Source of the DNA: Schistosoma mansoni
Lineage: Eukaryota; Platyhelminthes; Trematoda; Strigeidida; Schistosomatidae
DNA length: 64,000 nucleotides
Assembly: GCF_000237925.1 (NCBI RefSeq)
Contig: NC_031500.1
Coordinates: forward strand, 3,170,315-3,234,314
Direction: 5' to 3'
Part shown: positions 1-12,300 of the stretch, piece after piece
Layout: every line of letters starts with the position of its first letter
Position numbering within the stretch: the first letter of the stretch is position 1
Made by a program: the position numbers and the translations under genes
The notes under the pieces: generated by a model
Database searches by the model: none
Told to the model about the DNA's origin: nothing
The model's input: the letters and a program-made list of their open reading frames with translations, nothing else

Positions 1-300
1 CTCAACTTTGTACCACCAGACATTTCATTTTCGATTGATGATGCATATTACTTATATCTGTCAAGATCAGTAACACACACTACCTTATAGTCGAGTAACA
101 CATTCAAATAAATAACTCAAGTAATATGTATTTACCATACAATTAGTAAGTTGTATATGCCATTGTATTGAACTATGGCTATCAATAGAGGGTTAATAAA
201 CATGTTTGTTGTTCAAGCATCATTATGATAATAATTGGTGATTGAATTTTGACTTAGTGTGTATAAATTGAAAGATTACTGTCTTTTGGCTTTATTTCAG

Positions 301-321
301 GGTTACTACAAAACGTTACCG
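301..321 (+). CDS. MEG-like micro-exon a (21 nt)
   Basis: The acceptor is GGCTTTATTTCAG and the donor GTAAGATA. In the shared phase it encodes LLQNVT, and it forms a Glu codon with the next exon. NVT is an N-glycosylation sequon. It is the first exon visible in the window. Confidence 0.65.
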
Positions 322-3300
322 GTAAGATAATGTTTCTTTGAAGAATAATGGTTATCAACAGTATAGAATTGTAGAGATCGCTGAGTTTAGATTGATGTAA
401 TGAATGAATCAATGTTAGAACACGTACCGCACTTCCAGGTTTTCAATAGTGGTCTAACATTGATTCATTCATGATATCAATCTAAATTTAGCAATCTCCA
501 AGACCCTATACTGATAATTATTATGTGCTCACTAATGACTAGGTTGAAGATAGATTTCCTGGATTTCTAGTGAGAAGCCGTGACTAGTAGAATTTACTCG
601 TGTATGTTATGAGGCAGTTACTCACTGGAGACGATGGTGGACGGTCACACAATCTGGTGGATTGAATGAAGTTAGACATTAACATCTTTGGGTGTCGGCT
701 CATAGGTCTAAGGGTTGGGCGTTCGCGCCCAAAACAAGAGGTCCTGTATCCGAGCCCCGTTTATGGGATCTTGGACGCGCACTGCTGAGGAGTCCCACGA
801 TAGGACAAAACGGCCGTCTAGTACTCCAAGATTTTCAATGGTGGTCTATATTGTTCCATTCATGATATCAGTCTTAGTATATGAACAATCGACTTGAAAT
901 TATACGGCCACCAATGAGTGCCAGTTTATTTTCATTGGTTAGTCTTTATCAAGCAAATAATCAATCAACCTGCATTCCTCTAGAAATACTACTGGTCGTA
1001 AGCTCGAGTAAATGGGTAAAACTGGTGGTAGAATTAATAACTCTATCTCACAAGGAAACATTCTTCTGCAAAAAAAAATTTACCAAAAAAAATAATTTAA
1101 ACCATTTAGACTCTATTTCTGGAAGTTGAAGAGTTTCCATGTAGAAGAGCGATTATCCCTCATTATCAAAACCTAAGATTCTAATAACCACGGTAACAAT
1201 GCTTAAAGCATAACCTATCATTTCTATTATATATTATGTAATTAAAATCGCATTAACAACGAAATGATGCATCATTAATTCCGTCCACAAACCACAAAAC
1301 CTTCAGTTAGTTCTTGAGAAATCTAACTTCTTTTCCAGTTGAACTACCACTGGAACTTTTCAATTAGATTAAAATAAGAAATGAAATTATAATTTCTATT
1401 TTTTTGATTAAGATCATGAATCGACTGATTTTTGACCACCTTGGAAAACCTGGAACCACTGAACGGCAGTTTCATCCTAGTATGGGATGCCTCAGCAATG
1501 TATATCCACAATACTTCAAGCAGGATTCGAACTCAGGTTCTTCGGTCTCACGCGCGAACGCTTAACCTTTAGACCGCTCAGAAGTCCCACACTGGGATGA
1601 AACGGCCGTCCAGTGCATCCAGGTTTTCATTGGTGATGTAACATCAATTGATTCATAATCCCAATCAAAAAACTTAACAATCTTCACAACCCCATGCTGA
1701 TAATTTTTATTATCAATCTATAGAACCCAGTAGAAATACAACAAGTGAGTTTGTTTACTAAAATAAGCTTCATTTATCTGATTTCAATTAGATCGCATCA
1801 AATGATTACTATCGAAATATACATTCTAACCATCCACGTATATCATCATTGACTTAACTCACGTTAGTGTATAACGGAATTACATAAGCCAAATATGAGA
1901 ATGTAGTCCGAATACGTATATTCCATATAATCGTTGGTCAGAATAGACAATCAGAGAGACGGAGCTAAGGAAGCGAGTAGAACAGAGCGATACTAAATGA
2001 CACCCGATGGAAAATACATATAAGCCAACACGATTTCACCAAGCATGAATCGATATGTCACGGGCATGTGATGAATAGGGTAAGCAAAACACGTACACAC
2101 GATCATATAGAAACAGTCAAGGTTAATAAGCGAATAATTAACAAGGTCAAAATGTGACTCGAGAAGGATTATTATTATTAAGCCACTAATAATAATAATG
2201 ATAATAATAATAAATTGGCCAGTCCAGAAGCTAGAATAAGCTATGTGGGTTCAACATAGTGACTGACACTACACTCTAATGAAATAGGGAACTTTTGAGT
2301 TGTTGAAGTTACCAAAAGGTATTTGGCTTACCATCATAGGCTAACCTTAATTAAATAATTGATGAAAGCTAAAGACCATTGGAAAGTCGTTTCGTATTAG
2401 CGTGAGACTCATCAGTAGTGTCCATTCACAACACCACCATAGTTCAAACTCATGACCTTCAGGTCCCACAGTGAATACATAAGATTAACGAGCTCCCACC
2501 CATATGTTTACATACTCATTGAGATATATCGTGAAGTGACTGATATTGAAGAAGACGCTTAAAGCTATTATTCAGTCAATGTGATCTGGACGTATTAGAT
2601 TCGATTTCATATGAAATTATGAATGCTCACTGTTACTATGGTATTTCAGTCTTCAATAAAACAGGCTTCTGGTTATATAAATATATATATATCCAGAGAA
2701 GCGGGATCGTGGATGCGCACTGCTGAAAAGTCCCACAATAGGACGAAACGGCCGTCCAGTGCTTCCAGGTTTTCCACGATGGTCTAGCTTCAATTAACTC
2801 ATGATCTTAACTATATAATATATATACATATATTCACTGTTGCTTATATAGCTACATCTCCCGTTAAATGTATCATTTCAACCAGTTAATATTATTACAC
2901 TGAAACAAATAAGAAATAGAATGGAGTTTGCTTTATCAATTCAACTAAACATTCTCTGTACTTTAGGATTTCTTTGAGCTTCTATTATACTCACTTACTG
3001 GTTTACTAACAGCTGTAAATACAGAACGACGACGATATTAGACAAACTACTTAATTAGCTAAAAGATTTATATCCCATTTCCGTTTAGTTAGTGCTATTA
3101 CCTCTCAAAGCTGGTGGTGATAGTCAGAGGTAGTCGACAGGAAACTTTGGACCTGGATTTCATGTTATTTGGTACTCTTCACCAAAGTGTTTTTATAATC
3201 TTGACAGAATCTAGATCTACTGGTTCCTGTCGAGTACATTCAACCAGATTAGATGTTTACATAGATTACTAGATGTTGAATCACTTAGACTAATGGTCAC

Positions 3301-6300
3301 ATTCCAACTTGATCAATACAATTTGATAAATTGTTTCAGTCAACATTTCTGTTCTTAAAAACAGCGATAGGATGAATCAAACCTAACTAATAATATAAAA
3401 ACCAAACGGTCTACTTAAACAAGAGGCTATTTGGAATCATTGGCTAAATGGAAAACGCAATAAGTTAGCAAGTGGCTATCAGGACTCAGTGGCCGAGTGG
3501 ATAACGGAATGGCGTTTGAAGCGAAAGGTACTAAGTTTGAGTCCCAGAGTGAACATCAACTCTGAGATGCAGGTATATCCAGCTGACGAGTCCCAAATAG
3601 GACGAAACGCGCGTCCTGGATTCCACTGCTGACCACTATCCATCTTTGCTTAAAATGCTTATGAATTAAGGCTATATCGAGGCAATACACACAGTATGCA
3701 CATATGGCAATTAGAGACTGACCAGTTGCAGTCCTAAAAACATCAATGGGAAGATTCAAACAAACAATACTAAGTAAATTTGCAATAAGATATTTAGTTT
3801 GAATCATAGTGTGACCATCAACACTGTTATACAGGTAGGTTAAGTTGGAGACACACAAACAGGATGAAATGTACGTTATGGATTCTACTCCTTGCCATAT
3901 TTCATCTATCCTATGCTAATTTGAGTATGCTGTTTGTAATATATACCGTGATTAAGTTCTATTCACTAAGCTGTATTGAGGGTAGTTTACTTGCTCACTG
4001 CACAAGATATTCAACTGTATTGGAAACGTTTTAGTGAACTAGAAGACTAGTGGGGACAAACGGATGTATTTAGGCACAAAATTATCGAATATCTCACTTA
4101 AATCTGACAACCATACAGTAAACAGTCCATTTGCAAACTATCAATCAATTGTCTCAATCTTGACCATTCCTTCTGCAAATATCAGTCTATCGTCTCCGAT
4201 TACTATTGTTCATGCATTTTCATACCAATGGCGTCCCGTTTCTGTTTTCTCCTTATCGATCTTCTACTGAAGTACATTCAATGCCTGACCATCGTTTATA
4301 CTACTGATGTGGATGTAAGCAACTCATACCACAACGTTATTGATTATCTGTACTTAGGAGTTTGACAGATATGAAAATTTTCATAGTTAAAAGCGTTAGC
4401 CGATTGAAGCTAGACCACTAGGGAAAACCTGGAAGTACTGGACTGCCATTTCGTCCTACTTCGGGACTCCTCAACAGTGCGTACTCACGATCTCGCCTCG
4501 CGAGATTCTAACCAAGGACCTACCCGTCTTCCAGGTTTTCCCTGGTGGTCTAGCTTCAATTGACTCACACTTTCAACTATGAAAATACTAAATCTTCACA
4601 AAAACCCCCTTCTGACCATGATATAAAAAATGTTATTCATAAGACGAGACCATATTTTGATCAAGGAAAATAATCGACTAATGAGAAACCTACAAAACTT
4701 ATGAATTCGGTTAAACTTCATCATCTAAAATAACGTCTTTTTCCCAGTTCCTACATCAACTTCTGATCGAAGTAAGTTTATTTTACCATATTGACATTTT
4801 CATTGCATAAATAAGTGACTATCTAAACTCCAGTAAATAAATGGATAACATATTATTTTCAGGGAAAGGTATTAAGTTCGAGATCCAGAGTAAACATCAA
4901 CATCGGGATAGAAGTATATCCAAGTGACGAGTTCGAAATAAGATGACTTACTTACTTACTTACGCCTGTTACCCCCGATGTAGAATAGGCCGCCGACCAG
5001 CATTCTCCAACCCATTCTGTCCTGAGCCTTCTTTTCTAGTTCTATCCAACTTTCGTTCATTCTTCTCATGTCTCTCTCCATTTCTCGGTGTAATATGTTC
5101 TTCTGTCTTCCTCTTCTCCTTTGACCTGAAATAAGATGAAGCATACCAAATTTTATTAGTGATATGTGAACGATGAAGATAATGATTGGTTGTTTGTTTA
5201 ATTAGACTTGTAGATAGTCTAACAGGTACGAGATGAGTTATGTCTTTCCCTACCTTTATTATTAGCATGATTGTTGTCGGTTATTGAAGAAGAAAACAAA
5301 CTTACGCTCTAGTCAGGCTAAGCATGTGCTTTTGATCTGAATTATGTTGAAGTCCTGTAGCATAGAATTTTATTGACTATATAGAAACTCACATAATATA
5401 TTCTCCTAAGAACATGATAGTCTAGATTTTTTTATTCATCTAGTGAGTAGATCATCCTACATATTTCAGTATAATTCTCACCAAACTTTGCAACTCAAAC
5501 CCTTTGAATTGTCCACAACTATCTACTACAAGCTAATTAGTATAGTACAATCAAACATGTTGGATACAATATTCACATACTAAATTAATAGAAAAACTCC
5601 ACCTGTAGCTCCTCCGGAGGATACTGACTGTTTCTATGATTTATAAATTTAAGAAGTGTACAATATTTAGAACATTTTAATGATTTATTGAATGATTTGG
5701 AATTACTAGTGTTAGCAATCATATAATTAGAATTTGAATTGCCTACTGAAAGCGAAAAGATACTGGGTTTGAGTGGCAGAGTGAACATCAACTCTGAGAT
5801 GCAGGTACATCCAGTTGATGAGTCCCAAATAGGATGAAACGCATGTCCTGGATTCCTTTGTTAGTCACTATCCATCTCTGCTTATAATGCTTGTGAATTA
5901 AGGTAATATCGAGGCAATACGCACTGTATGTAGATATGTCAATAAGAGACTGACCAGTTGCAGTCCTAAACATCAATGGGAAGATTCAAACAGACTATAC
6001 TAAGTGAATTCTACTGAATAATTGTTTTGCTTTTTTTAAATCTAAAATAAGCAACTTCATCCTGGATATGCGTTACACATTTGAAGATGATGAAAAGTTT
6101 TAAGGAAAGGAATCTCACATCTGGTTCAGTAAACACCTTTTCTAGTTGATTTTAAAATTTCTGCTTTTGCGACAATAGTAGATTGGCTTCATTTTCAATA
6201 AGTTGCTTATCAACTTAGTGGTGAGACCTACTTAATCAAACTGTACTTAATATCGAATTACTAGTCAATGTAAAATGAAGCTCTTAAAATCATTGTGATT

Positions 6301-9300
6301 TCCTGTAATAAATAAATTTCAGTCTATCCACCTATTCTTGACACATGAGTTGAGTTACTTTTGTGTGGATAAGGTTAATCAATATAAATTTCGAGTGTAG
6401 TTAGTCATTGGGAACCAGACTGTATAAAAGTTGTTTAGAGTTATTCGTGTTCCTGATTATAATCCATTAACATAATATTATGTTTATCCTACATAACATG
6501 GTTAAGTCAAGTGGCTACAGGGGTAGGATATACTTGCTTTAACTAAAAAATTGTTTTATGTTTGTGGGGATCGAAATATCCAATCGATGGTGTGAAATCA
6601 TGTGAACTGTGAGAGAATGACTAGTATTCAAAGAAGTTGGGTCATGTACGAAATGCTTTCAAATGAAATGGAATCACAAAACGAATGGTTAGTTAACAGT
6701 TAAGCATCTCAAGAAAGTGGCACATAAATAATTAACACAAAAAAATATAATTTAAAACATAAGTGATTGTAATACACAGTATTATTGTGAAAAGCATCAG
6801 GATATAACTTGTGGTGCAGAAATAGTGGTATTTATATGATTTGTGATAATTCGCATATTCAGTTCATGGACTCAAGTTAAATCAGTAGACATTTATGACG
6901 TAAGACTTTTGTCACGTTAGGGATGATAGCTTACCACGACCTTTTTTCTACAGTTCTTATAACAACCTTGAAAGATTTCTTCAACTGTTGTTATACTTTT
7001 CTAAATTTCAATGTTTCTCCTTTTTTCACGTTTTAGTACAATAGTTTACGAATAATTAATTATTATTTTGGCCAGTAATAATCTACTCACACGGTTATGT
7101 AATCACCCATTTTAGGAGCAATCGTTTCTCACTAGAAGTCATACTTATATTTATCTCGTGGAACCAAACTAGGCTTTGCACATACCAGGATACAGATAGG
7201 CTAACATAATATTTGATCAATCATAGCAAAAAGCTTCTGTCAAATTTATTTTTCGAGTACTTCAAGTATTAATCTGCATAAATTTACCGAATTAATCGAA
7301 GAAAGATAAAGATGAGAAATGAACATTTTTACTAAACTATTTACTGAATAGTGGTAACACTAGGGATTCACTAGACAGCGTAAATAATAGACTTCGATTC
7401 GGAGTATGGATAAAACAAATATAATATTAATTAATAAGCAAAGGTCAGTTAGTATGCTAATCTCAGTCCTACAGGAGATCAGTTGTGACTTAAATAACTC
7501 AGCATAAGATCTCTGATTAAAAAGTCAGATGACTTGGTTTCTAATCCAGTAGATGGCATTGGTTCACTCAAGATTTTGTATACGCTATACGAATAACAAA
7601 GAAATATAAGTCTATACTTTCCTACTGACTACCTTAAACCATCTAATAGTAATGTAAAGTATTTTTTTACTTTAAACAGATAGAAGCTAAAAGTTCAACT
7701 AAAAATTATTTCACAAAATTCACTTTTTGAGAACAATTTTTTGATGTCAGGTTAAAATTTCACTTGGATTATTGAATCCAAACAAAAATACTATGCTTTA
7801 AGTAGTTTAGGTTTAATACTGTCATTAATCCACTACATTATATCATTATGAGTTTACAGTTAAAAATAACTGCCATTTCAATAGAACAGAAAAATATAAA
7901 ACAAAGATTATGATGAAGTTATTGTCTGTGTATTTGAACTTTAGATAGTATAGCGTGCAAATGTTGAGTTACTAATTAAATGACTTGAAGAGTCAATTNN
8001 NNNNNNNNNNNNNNNNNNNNNNNNNNNNNNNNNNNNNNNNNNNNNNNNNNNNNNNNNNNNNNNNNNNNNNNNNNNNNNNNNNNNNNNNNNNNNNNNNNNN
8101 NNNNNNNNNNNNNNNNNNNNNNNNNNNNNNNNNNNNNNNNNNNNNNNNNNNNNNNNNNNNNNNNNNNNNNNNNNNNNNNNNNNNNNNNNNNNNNNNNNNN
8201 NNNNNNNNNNNNNNNNNNNNNNNNNNNNNNNNNNNNNNNNNNNNNNNNNNNNNNNNNNNNNNNNNNNNNNNNNNNNNNNNNNNNNNNNNNNNNNNNNNNN
8301 NNNNNNNNNNNNNNNNNNNNNNNNNCAATTGTCTTCAGTGAGTTGATATCTCTACAACAGAGTTGGTCTATCGGTCAAGTGCTCTGGCACGAGACTGGTA
8401 GGTCCTGGGTTCGAATCTCGCGTGTGCGGGATCATGAATGCGCACTGCCGAGGGGTCCCATAATAGGACGAAACGGCTGTTCAGTGCTTCCAGGTTTTCC
8501 GTGGTGGTCTAGCTTCAATTGACTCATGATTTCAACTATGAAAATACTAAATTCCCCACAAAACCCCTTCTGAAAAATTTTATTGTACCACAATATTAAA
8601 GTGAGAAGTAACTGGTTCATACAGAAATCTAACTGAGATTCCGATTTGATTGATTTTCTTAGTACTTAAACAGATAGTAGATAAAAGCTTTAAGTTAGTA
8701 TTACACAGGGCTGAATACGAAAACGTTATGATTCTAATGGATTAGTCACTGAGCAGTGTCATGTAAGTTAAGATTTTCTTAGTGTTGATCGGATCGTATC
8801 AATTACGTTGTAATTTGATCATTAGTCTAGGTGACTGAATATTGAGTGCACTATGGTGGTTGAAGGTAGCCGATAAGAAACACTAGATCTAGATATACCC
8901 TCACCAACGAGTACCAAAAAGCACGAAACTTACGCCTAGAATTCCCTGACGACTACCTTCAAACACCTTAATCGTTCTTACTCTATTTATATTAGATGAG
9001 AGCTAACAAAGTTAATTAACCCATTTAACCAATAATTCTGTTATAAGAGTATCTATTGCCTTAATAGTTTAGACACACCATAATAACATATGCCAAATGA
9101 CCCGAAGTCTAAATGGACACAGGTCTTTCTGTCAATTTCCTTCATACATCTGATAACTGGATGTTACCACAAGCGTTAAAAACAATCGTACAGACTGGTA
9201 AGGGATTGTGAAAAACAATTTTCGCTCCTAACGTTACGTAGACGAAATCACTTTCAAGAAAGTTGTGCATTTGAATAGTTGAAACATGATTTGACTTAAT

Positions 9301-12300
9301 TTACTTCTTTAGGGCAACCAACTATCTTGATTTGTAAGTTGTTTATTTTTACTATTGACTAATTACAAACAATCTGTCATATCTTTTTTCATTGTCAACA
9401 TTCGTAGTCTAAACAGTATCACTATTAAATATACTTAAACAACATAAAGACGTTTCAAGGAAAATATTTTCCTGAACAACAATATTTGTGTGTGGGCGGG
9501 GATACTGCCCGGGTGTTCAAAGCGAACGGATGGTTTTCTTAAGAAGTCACACTCGGAGCCTTTGACCTAAGGGTCTGATCCACAAGGCAGAAGAGAAACG
9601 TAAGTAGATGGAGTCTCATGGTAGCCGGTGACCAACAATAGGTTCATACGTCATTTATTCTCTCAGGATCCTGGAGACTATGTGCACCACTGGTTAGGAA
9701 TGAAGGTTTTCCAACTCTCCTATGTGAACCCTCCGTGTCCACCAACTTGGTTAAAGCGATGGATATTCAATTTCGTAAACAACAACTCTGTAACGGGAAG
9801 GTAGTGAGTAGGACTTCCTTGTCAGTGGTTTTATGCACGTGGTCGTGTGAGAGCGTTTCAAGAGAGAGAGCGGAATCTCCCCACCCTTGACAGTACCGGA
9901 ACATTTGGGGGCAATAACAAATTACTAATAGATTTTCTAACTTGACAAACGTTTTGGATGCAAAATTTACGAATTCTCCATTAAAACATTTACCAATTAC
10001 TTAATCTAACATGTAAATCGCGAAATTAACGACATGAAGTGATTCTTGGAGTTTTAGAATGTGTTCAATCTCGTCGACTGTGATGCAGGTTGTTGCGTTA
10101 CATCACAAATTGACTGAAGTTATTCATATAAAGCATCATATACTAGTTCAACGGTCTAGAGGTAAGGTGTTTGATGACATATCAAAGGTGCGTGGAGATG
10201 CACCTATCCGAGGCACCCCATATTGCGGTTAATAAAACGTTGTCCAGTACTTCTGTGGGATGGGTCGCTGATACCCACATGAGTAGTATAAAACGATGAT
10301 CAGGCATTGAAGGCACTTCAGTAGAAAATCGATGAGGAGAAAACAGAAACGGGACGCAATCGGTATGAAAATATATGAATAATGAAATCAGAGAAGATGG
10401 ACTGATATTTGTGGAAGGAACAGTCAAGATTGAGACAATTGATTGATAGTTTGCATACTAGCTGTTTACTGTATAGTTTTCAGATTTTATTGAGATATTC
10501 AGGGTCGAATACATCCGATTTTCCCCACTCGTGTTCTTGTCCACTATACTTCCTGTATTTCAACGGTTGTTCAACTAAAATCTGTCCATAATGTAAACTT
10601 CAAAACATGACAGTTTATTAATTTTAAATAATCTAAATCATAACAAATTGTATACTGTTAATATTTAGTCTGGAATGATTCTGGTAAGTGTTCCATAACC
10701 AACTGAATGAAATGATCAATCTCTTTTCCTTTCTATTTAATGATAATCGGTCTTGACAAACGGTTTCTCATTATTGTATAGTTAATTGATTGACATTTCA
10801 TTCATTATTGGATGATTTGAAAGAGTTGATTGATGAGCAATAGTTCATTTTTCGATTGTTTAATCAGTCATATGATAGAGTGTATTTTTAAATGTTGATG
10901 GTGATGGACAAACATTCGATTGTTCAACATCTCAAGAGTGTCCTGTTGACATGTAAAACAATTCAATAAATCAACACATTCCAATCGTTTTTTTATTGTT
11001 ATGCAGAGATATCGAGAGAAGTTTCACATTGCTGTAAAACATCTTGTATGTAGTGTGGAAGAATGGATTTATTCATGGAATAGTACATTCAGATGTGATC
11101 ATTTAAGGAAAACTACATCTGGTGAACAAGATCAGAATTTTAATAGAAATGTCAAGACAGGTCTACTGTATGGGGCGGAAACTTGCAGAACTACGAAAGC
11201 CATCATCCAGAAGATATAGGTCTTTATTAATAGTTGTCTACGCAAAATACTCCGAATCCATTGGTCAGACACTATCAGCAACATTCTACTGTGGGAGAGA
11301 ACAAAACAGACTACATTGGAGGAAGAAATCAAGAGGAAGTATTGGAAGTGGATAGGACACACATTGAGGAAAGCACCCAACTGAGTCACAAGGCAAGCTC
11401 TCACATGGAGTCCTGAATGCCGAAAGAAAAGAGGAAGACCAAAGAACACATTACACCGAGAAATGAAGACAGATATGAGAATAATGAACGAAAATCGGGT
11501 AGAAGTAGAAAGGATGGCCCATGACAGAGTAGGTCGGATAATACTGGTCGGCGGCCTATGCTCCATTGGGAGTAACAGGAGTAAGTAAGTAAGCAACGTC
11601 TGGTGAATGTATTTACAAGCACCCATATCGTGAAAAGGTGAAGCTGAACATTTTTGAAATAACGACAGCCAAACACAACTCATGAGAACCAAAGTTTGAC
11701 TTCACAAAATCAATTGGTTACTTATGGGTGATTGATTTGACTAATGGAGTTATTTTCTTCATATGTATTATCGGCAACAGATTTATACTACGTACTCATA
11801 ATAAGTAGTATATCTTAATTAGCTATTTATTTTAGAAGGGGTTTTGTGGAGATTTAGTATTTTCATAGTTGGTTGGTGTTAGACATAAACACCATCGGAT
11901 ACCGGCTCGGTGATCTATCGGTCAAGTGCTCTGGCACGAGACTGGTAGGTCCTGGGTTCGAATCTCGCGAGGCGAGGTCGTGGATGCGCACTGCTGAGGA
12001 GTCCCGCAATACGACGAAACGGCCGTCCAGTGCTTCCAGGTTTTCCTTGGTGATCTAGTTTCAATTGACTCACGCTTTCAACTATGAAATTTGTTTACCA
12101 ATTATTGACTGATTCATCATCATCATCTAGCACTTAAGTTAACATCCACTCAACAAGCAAGGTTCACGTTCCACATATAAGTAGACAAGCTAGTACAACT
12201 ATCAGTACTAAGGTTCAAATGTAATCAATACACTGATACACTTTTTTCAGGGAATATTCATTCCTTTTCTAAAATATCCATTCAAAATCAACATATCAGT

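Noticed and set aside
49-120. 30-nt exon candidate between CCTTATAG and GTAATA
   Set aside because: All three frames contain a stop.
2967-3014. A 48-nt plus-strand exon candidate (acceptor TGTACTTTAG, donor GTAAAT) within the micro-exon gene
   Set aside because: In the phase shared by the other micro-exons it contains TGA. On the minus strand the same place offers a 14-nt candidate with GTAAGT, so the splice-like signals are ambiguous.
5589-5639. Possible terminal exon reading [17 protein letters not shown] and stop after AATTAATAG
   Set aside because: The peptide looks coding, but it needs a different phase from the micro-exon chain and has no pyrimidine tract or poly(A) signal close by.
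7985-8341. Open frames on both strands
   Set aside because: They consist almost entirely of N bases from the assembly gap.
11132-11692. 186-codon minus-strand open frame
   Set aside because: It is antisense to an RTE LINE end whose coding strand is plus, a shadow frame.
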